Shown here: positions 60,480-64,000 of the stretch, piece by piece
Layout of the letters: each line of letters starts with the position of its first letter
Position numbering within the stretch: the stretch's first letter is position 1
NCBI GenBank assembly: GCA_035508495.1
Contig: DATJMX010000068.1
Span: 1-64,000 of the forward strand
Reading direction: 5' to 3'
DNA length: 64,000 nucleotides
Origin: Candidatus Binataceae bacterium
GTDB lineage: Bacteria; Desulfobacterota; Binatia; Binatales; Binataceae
Translations under genes and position numbers: made by a program
The notes under the pieces: model-generated
What the model was told of the DNA's origin: nothing
The model's input: the letters and a program-made list of their open reading frames with translations, nothing else
The model's database searches: none

Positions 60480-62420
60480 TCACCGCGCCACCAGGTAGAG
60501 GTAATAAGCCACGATTCCGAGCACGCCCAGCAAGTACACGAACGCGTAGTGCTGAACGTTGCCCGACTCGATGCGCCGCACCGCTTCGCCCGTAGTTTCT
60601 ACAGTCAGACCCGCGCCGTTGACCGCGCCATCGATCGCGAATCGATCGACGCCGCGGTTGAGGACAGTGTTGGAAACCCAGAAGAGCGGCCGCGTCACGA
60701 TGAAATCGTAGAGCTCGTCTACGTACCACTTGTTGAGCAGGAAATCGTGCACGCCCTTCATCCGCCACGCGAGGATGATCGGCAGTCCCGGCAGCCGGAT
60801 GTAGAAGAGATAGGCGACGATGATTCCGAGCGCGCCCGCCGAGGTTGCGACCAGCGAGAGCATCGTCGCGCTGGCCTCCATCGCGGGATGGAACGTTCCT
60901 ACGACCGGCGCGAGAAAGCGCCCAAAGGCGTCACCCCACAAGAGGCCTTCCGGCAATCCGACGAGGCCGCCGACTGCCGCCAGAATCGCGAGGATGATCA
61001 GCGGGATCGCCATCACCGGGGGCGATTCGTGGATGTGATGCGCCTTTTCGTGATCGACGCGCGACTCGCCAAAGAACGTCATGAAGATCAAGCGGAACAT
61101 GTAGAAGGAAGTGAGGCCCGCCGTGATCACCCCGATCAGCCACAAACCGAAGTGGCCCGATTCGTACGCGGCTTCGAGGATCATGTCCTTGGAGAAGTAC
61201 CCCGAGAACGGCGGCACTGCCGAGATCGCGAGCGTCGCGATGAACATCGTCCAGAACGTGATCGGCAGCTTCGAGCGCAGCCCGCCCATCTTGTTCATGT
61301 CCTGCTCGCCGCCGAGGGCGTGGATGATCGATCCAGCGCAGAGGAAAAGCAGACCCTTAAAGCACGCATGCGTCATCACGTGGAAGATGCCCGACGCGAA
61401 ATTCGCCGAGCCGACGCCAAGGAACATGTAGCCGAGCTGGCTGATCGTCGAGTAAGCGAGCACTTTCTTGATGTCGGGCTGAACGAGCGCGATCGTCGCC
61501 GCGAAGAGCGCAGTGCACGCGCCGATCGTCGCGACCACCGTCAGCGCCTCAGGCGTGAGCACGTAGAAGAAGTTGAGCCGCGCAATCATGTACACGCCGG
61601 CCGTGACCATCGTCGCCGCATGGATCAGCGCGCTGACGGGAGTCGGACCGACCATCGCGTTCGGCAGCCATACGTAAAGCGGAATTTGCGCCGACTTGCC
61701 GGTCGCGCCGAGGAGCAGGAGCAGGCCCGCGACCGTCGCGGCCGAGGTGCCGAGCAGCGCGGTCGAGCCGAGGTCAGCGGCATGCGCGTGCAGTTCGACG
61801 AAATCGAGTGACCAGACGCCATGCTGCGACATCGCCCACACGATCGTGAACATCGCGAGCAGGAAGCCCGCGTCGCCGACGCGGTTGACGACAAATGCCT
61901 TGCGGCCGTTGTAAGCGAACTCGGGATTCGTGTACCAGAACGCGACCAGCAGGTACGAGCACAGCCCGACGCCTTCCCATCCCACGAACATCAGGAGCAG
62001 GTTGTTCGCGAGCACGAGAATCAGCATCGAGAACGCGAACAGGTTCATGTAGGTGAAGAAGCGCGCGTAGTCGTCGTCGTGCGCCATGTAGCCGTCGGAA
62101 TAAAGATGGATGAGCGCGCCGATGCCGGTGACGATCATGATCATCACGGCTGAGAGCGCATCGACGCGCAGGCCGATCTCGGTGTGGAACTCGCCCGCGG
62201 TGATCCACGGCCACAGCGTGCACACCAGCGCACTGCCTGGCGGCAGCACGAAAATTTCGTAGAACGCCCAGCAGGCGACCGCGAACGCCGCGAACATCAC
62301 GGCCGGTCCGACGAAGAACACCGCGCCGCGCCCGGCGCGATAACCGACGAACAGGTTGAACAGCACCCCAAGCGCGGGGAACAGCAGGATCAGCGCGAGT
62401 GCCGGGAACTGTACAGTCAT
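60480..62420 (-). CDS. nuoL: NADH-quinone oxidoreductase subunit L
   Basis: A 646-residue subunit, the largest antiporter-like part of complex I with the lateral amphipathic helix at its C-terminal end. Motifs include SDGYMAHDDDYARFFTYMNL, FVGWEGVGLCSYLLVAFWYT, AFVVNRVGDAGFLLAMFTIV, PLYVWLPNAMVGPTPVSALI, HAATMVTAGVYMIARLNFFY and ALVQPDIKKVLAYSTISQLG. The Glu and Lys residues for proton relay are present. The long helix HL runs through the last about 150 residues (for example VETTGEAVRRIESGNVQHYA). It follows nuoK by four bases. Confidence 0.96.
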   Translation of the reverse strand: MTVQFPALALILLFPALGVLFNLFVGYRAGRGAVFFVGPAVMFAAFAVACWAFYEIFVLPPGSALVCTLWPWITAGEFHTEIGLRVDALSAVMIMIVTGIGALIHLYSDGYMAHDDDYARFFTYMNLFAFSMLILVLANNLLLMFVGWEGVGLCSYLLVAFWYTNPEFAYNGRKAFVVNRVGDAGFLLAMFTIVWAMSQHGVWSLDFVELHAHAADLGSTALLGTSAATVAGLLLLLGATGKSAQIPLYVWLPNAMVGPTPVSALIHAATMVTAGVYMIARLNFFYVLTPEALTVVATIGACTALFAATIALVQPDIKKVLAYSTISQLGYMFLGVGSANFASGIFHVMTHACFKGLLFLCAGSIIHALGGEQDMNKMGGLRSKLPITFWTMFIATLAISAVPPFSGYFSKDMILEAAYESGHFGLWLIGVITAGLTSFYMFRLIFMTFFGESRVDHEKAHHIHESPPVMAIPLIILAILAAVGGLVGLPEGLLWGDAFGRFLAPVVGTFHPAMEASATMLSLVATSAGALGIIVAYLFYIRLPGLPIILAWRMKGVHDFLLNKWYVDELYDFIVTRPLFWVSNTVLNRGVDRFAIDGAVNGAGLTVETTGEAVRRIESGNVQHYAFVYLLGVLGIVAYYLYLVAR

Positions 62421-62424
62421 TCGT

Positions 62425-62727
62425 TCACCATCTCAGCATCGTGAGCTCGTCCGCCTGCACCGTATCGCGGTTGCGGAAGATCGAGATGATTAGGCCGAGG
62501 CCGACCGCGGATTCCGCCGCCGCCACGGTCATCACGAAGAACACGATGACCTGTCCGTCCATCGAGGCGAGCCGATGCGCAAGGGCGATAAACGCAAGGT
62601 TCACCGCGTTAAGCATAATTTCGATCGACATCAGCATCACCAGGATATTGCGGCGGACGATCACGCCACATACGCCGATGGCGAACAGCGTCGCGCTGAG
62701 GCCCAGCAAATACGTAAGCGGGATCAT
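62425..62727 (-). CDS. nuoK: NADH-quinone oxidoreductase subunit K
   Basis: A 100-residue three-helix subunit of complex I. The start MIPLTYLLGLSATLFAIGVC, the segment NILVMLMSIEIMLNAVNLAF (conserved Glu in TM2) and FFVMTVAAAESAVGLGLIIS (Glu in TM3) match NuoK exactly in order. Only the last 303 bases of a longer ORF are real; the ATG at 62727 is clear. Its first bases overlap the nuoJ stop by four (ATGA). Two conserved glutamates are part of the proton path. Confidence 0.95.
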   Translation of the reverse strand: MIPLTYLLGLSATLFAIGVCGVIVRRNILVMLMSIEIMLNAVNLAFIALAHRLASMDGQVIVFFVMTVAAAESAVGLGLIISIFRNRDTVQADELTMLRW

Positions 62728-63263
62728 CGCGCGGCTCCCTGTTCGATCTGCTGCTCGACCCGAACCGGCGCGGACGGGCGGCGGGCGATCGCGATCGCGC
62801 CGACGACGGCGGCCAGCAGCAGGATCGAGGTGGCCTCGAACGCTACCAGGTAGTCGGTAAACAGCTTGTGCGCGAGCGACGCGAGCGAGCCGTAATCCGC
62901 AGGCAGCTCGACGTGCTTTACCTGAAGATGCGGGTGAAGCAGGAACATCAGCAGCTCGGCGCCCAGTGCAGCCGCGGCAATCGAGCCGAAAAACTTGAGC
63001 GGCAGATGACCGCGGTCGGCCTGCGCCTGCAGGTTGAGCAGCCAGATCACGAACAGGAACAGGACCATGATCGCGCCGGCGTAGACGATTATCTGCAGCA
63101 GTCCGACAACGACCGCGTCCTGCTGGATGAAAAGGAGCGCGAGCGTGAGCAGCGTCATCACCAGCGACAACAGCGAATGCACGGGATTGGTCTGGATAAT
63201 CACGCCGAGCGCGAAAATGATCGCCAGCGCCGCCAGGAAGAAGAACACCCAGAGCGAAATCAC
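62724..63263 (-). CDS. nuoJ: NADH-quinone oxidoreductase subunit J
   Basis: A 179-residue membrane subunit of complex I with five helices. VFFFLAALAIIFALGVIIQT, NPVHSLLSLVMTLLTLALLF, LLQIIVYAGAIMVLFLFVIW and SILLLAAVVGAIAIARR follow the family. The AGAIMVLFLFVIMLLN-like segment is seen here as GAIMVLFLFVIWLLNL. The GTG at 63263 immediately follows the nuoH stop and is preferred to the longer ORF. nuoI is normally found between nuoH and nuoJ but is absent here. Confidence 0.92.
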   Translation of the reverse strand: MISLWVFFFLAALAIIFALGVIIQTNPVHSLLSLVMTLLTLALLFIQQDAVVVGLLQIIVYAGAIMVLFLFVIWLLNLQAQADRGHLPLKFFGSIAAAALGAELLMFLLHPHLQVKHVELPADYGSLASLAHKLFTDYLVAFEATSILLLAAVVGAIAIARRPSAPVRVEQQIEQGAAR

Positions 63264-64000
63264 TGCGCACTCCCCACGGCTACGATCAGAAACGCGGTCA
63301 GCAGCAGGTTGAAAAGCCCGAGCGGCACGAGCGCCTTCCATCCGAGCTTCATCAACTGGTCGTAGCGAAAGCGCGGCAGCGTCCAGCGCACGAGACCGAG
63401 GAAGATACAGAGCACGAGGACCTTAACCAAAAACGCGACGATACCGAGGATCGAAACCGCGAGCGCCGGGACGTGAATAAACAATCCACCGGGAATGTGG
63501 AAGCCGTCGCGATAGAGCCACGGCACCTGCCATCCGCCGAGAAAGAACGTCGTCACCAGCATCGCGACCAGGGCCTGCTCGGCGAAGTCGGTGAGCATGA
63601 ACACGGCCTGCTTGCCGCCCGAATATTCGGTGAAATAGCCGAGAATCAGCTCGGACTCGCTTTCGGGGAGATCGAACGGCACGCGTTTCGATTCCGCGAC
63701 GCCGGCAGTCAGGAAGATGATGAACGCAAGCGGCTGCGTAAACAGGCCCCAGCGTGGCAGCCATCCGAAATAGACGCCGCCCTGCCCGCGCACGATCGCC
63801 TGCAAGTCGAGCGTGCCGTAGGTCATGATCACCGCGATCAGCGCGAGGCCCATCGCGAGTTCATACGATATCATCTGCGCCGTCGCGCGAATTCCGCCGA
63901 GCAGCGACCAGCGATTGTTCGAGGACCATCCCGCGAGCGCGACGCCATACACGCCGATTCCGATCGTAGCGAGCAGGTAGAGCACCGCGGCGTTGAGGCT
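63260..64000 (-). CDS. nuoH: NADH-quinone oxidoreductase subunit H (N-terminus cut by window)
   Basis: At least 246 C-terminal residues of NuoH, the complex I subunit lining the quinone cavity and joining it to the proton path. Landmarks are SLLGGIRATAQMISYELAMG, ESKRVPFDLPESESELILGY and FTEYSGGKQAVFMLTDFAEQ (the quinone-loop segment, usually AETNRAPFDLPEAESELVAGY), and LRFRYDQ-like WTLPRFRYDQLMKLGWK near the C-terminus. The gene begins outside the window, so length and start cannot be given. It is immediately followed by nuoJ with no nuoI between. Confidence 0.93.
   Translation of the reverse strand, partial: SLNAAVLYLLATIGIGVYGVALAGWSSNNRWSLLGGIRATAQMISYELAMGLALIAVIMTYGTLDLQAIVRGQGGVYFGWLPRWGLFTQPLAFIIFLTAGVAESKRVPFDLPESESELILGYFTEYSGGKQAVFMLTDFAEQALVAMLVTTFFLGGWQVPWLYRDGFHIPGGLFIHVPALAVSILGIVAFLVKVLVLCIFLGLVRWTLPRFRYDQLMKLGWKALVPLGLFNLLLTAFLIVAVGSAQ

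Noticed and set aside
58979..60595. 538-codon open frame antisense to nuoM
   Set aside because: The reverse strand of a GC-rich membrane-protein gene gives long frames of Arg/His/Gln-rich low-complexity sequence; nuoM is certain and the antisense has no motif.
60357..61811. 484-codon plus-strand frame antisense to nuoL
   Set aside because: Composition is extremely Arg/Glu/Asp/His-rich, as expected from the complement of hydrophobic codons.

Overview
The window is a GC-rich stretch of a bacterial chromosome packed with genes on both strands. Housekeeping genes dominate: carD/cdnL, rimI, groL, trxB, moaC, smc, an RNase G/E gene, rny, zapA, ftsY and the nuo operon. They are mixed with many acyl-CoA dehydrogenase, SDR and MaoC genes, an RND transporter paired with a YCF48-like protein, an F420-type reductase, an OprI-like lipoprotein and a TonB-dependent receptor. 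The envelope genes indicate a diderm. CarD, RNase Y together with RNase G/E, and heavy fatty-acid or alicyclic acyl-CoA chemistry suggest an uncultivated lineage near the former Deltaproteobacteria (Desulfobacterota/Binatota-like). That placement is inference; no rRNA gene is present. I saw no tRNA, rRNA, CRISPR array, IS element or prophage.

Layout. 0-6.4 kb: carD, rimI and a ferredoxin-membrane fusion on the minus strand, then groL flanked by two alanine-zipper lipoprotein genes. 6.4-12.6 kb: a zinc MDR dehydrogenase, a Nudix hydrolase, a frameshifted orphan Phd-type antitoxin, a flavin monooxygenase-like gene, trxB, moaC and an RlmI-type methyltransferase. 12.8-20.2 kb: a YCF48-like lipoprotein with an RND transporter, a VOC protein, an ABC exporter pair with a large extracytoplasmic insert, and a YceI protein. 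20.2-27.2 kb: a patatin-like lipase whose domain is split by membrane segments, a ParB-fold protein, RNase G/E and an HNH endonuclease. 27.2-35.3 kb: three DnaA-box-like sites ahead of smc, a secreted beta-helix protein, a RidA protein with a histone-H1-like tail, small lipoprotein and coiled-coil genes, and an SDR remnant.

35.4-47.4 kb is mostly metabolic: an APC permease, a gamma-family PLP enzyme, acyl-CoA dehydrogenases (including a tandem pair that looks like an alpha/beta heteromer), SDR, MaoC, aldo-keto reductase, F420-type reductase, YjbQ and a CinA-C protein. 47.4-50 kb holds a TonB-dependent receptor with a Fur-box-like operator over its promoter. 50-55 kb is a minus-strand cluster: ferritin-like protein, rny, 5-formyl-THF cyclo-ligase, a structured intergenic region in the usual 6S RNA position, zapA, a ZapB-like coiled coil and ftsY. 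55.2-57.4 kb: an SDR, a 5'-3' exonuclease and decayed fragments of a carbonic anhydrase and an antitoxin. 57.4-64 kb: the distal nuo operon in the order H-J-K-L-M-N, with nuoI absent from its usual place and nuoH cut by the window end.

The strongest leads for unusual biology are the ferredoxin-membrane fusion, the split patatin lipase, the structured RNA and start-codon hairpin between zapA and the cyclo-ligase, the DnaA-box cluster upstream of smc, the Fur-controlled receptor promoter and the missing nuoI.
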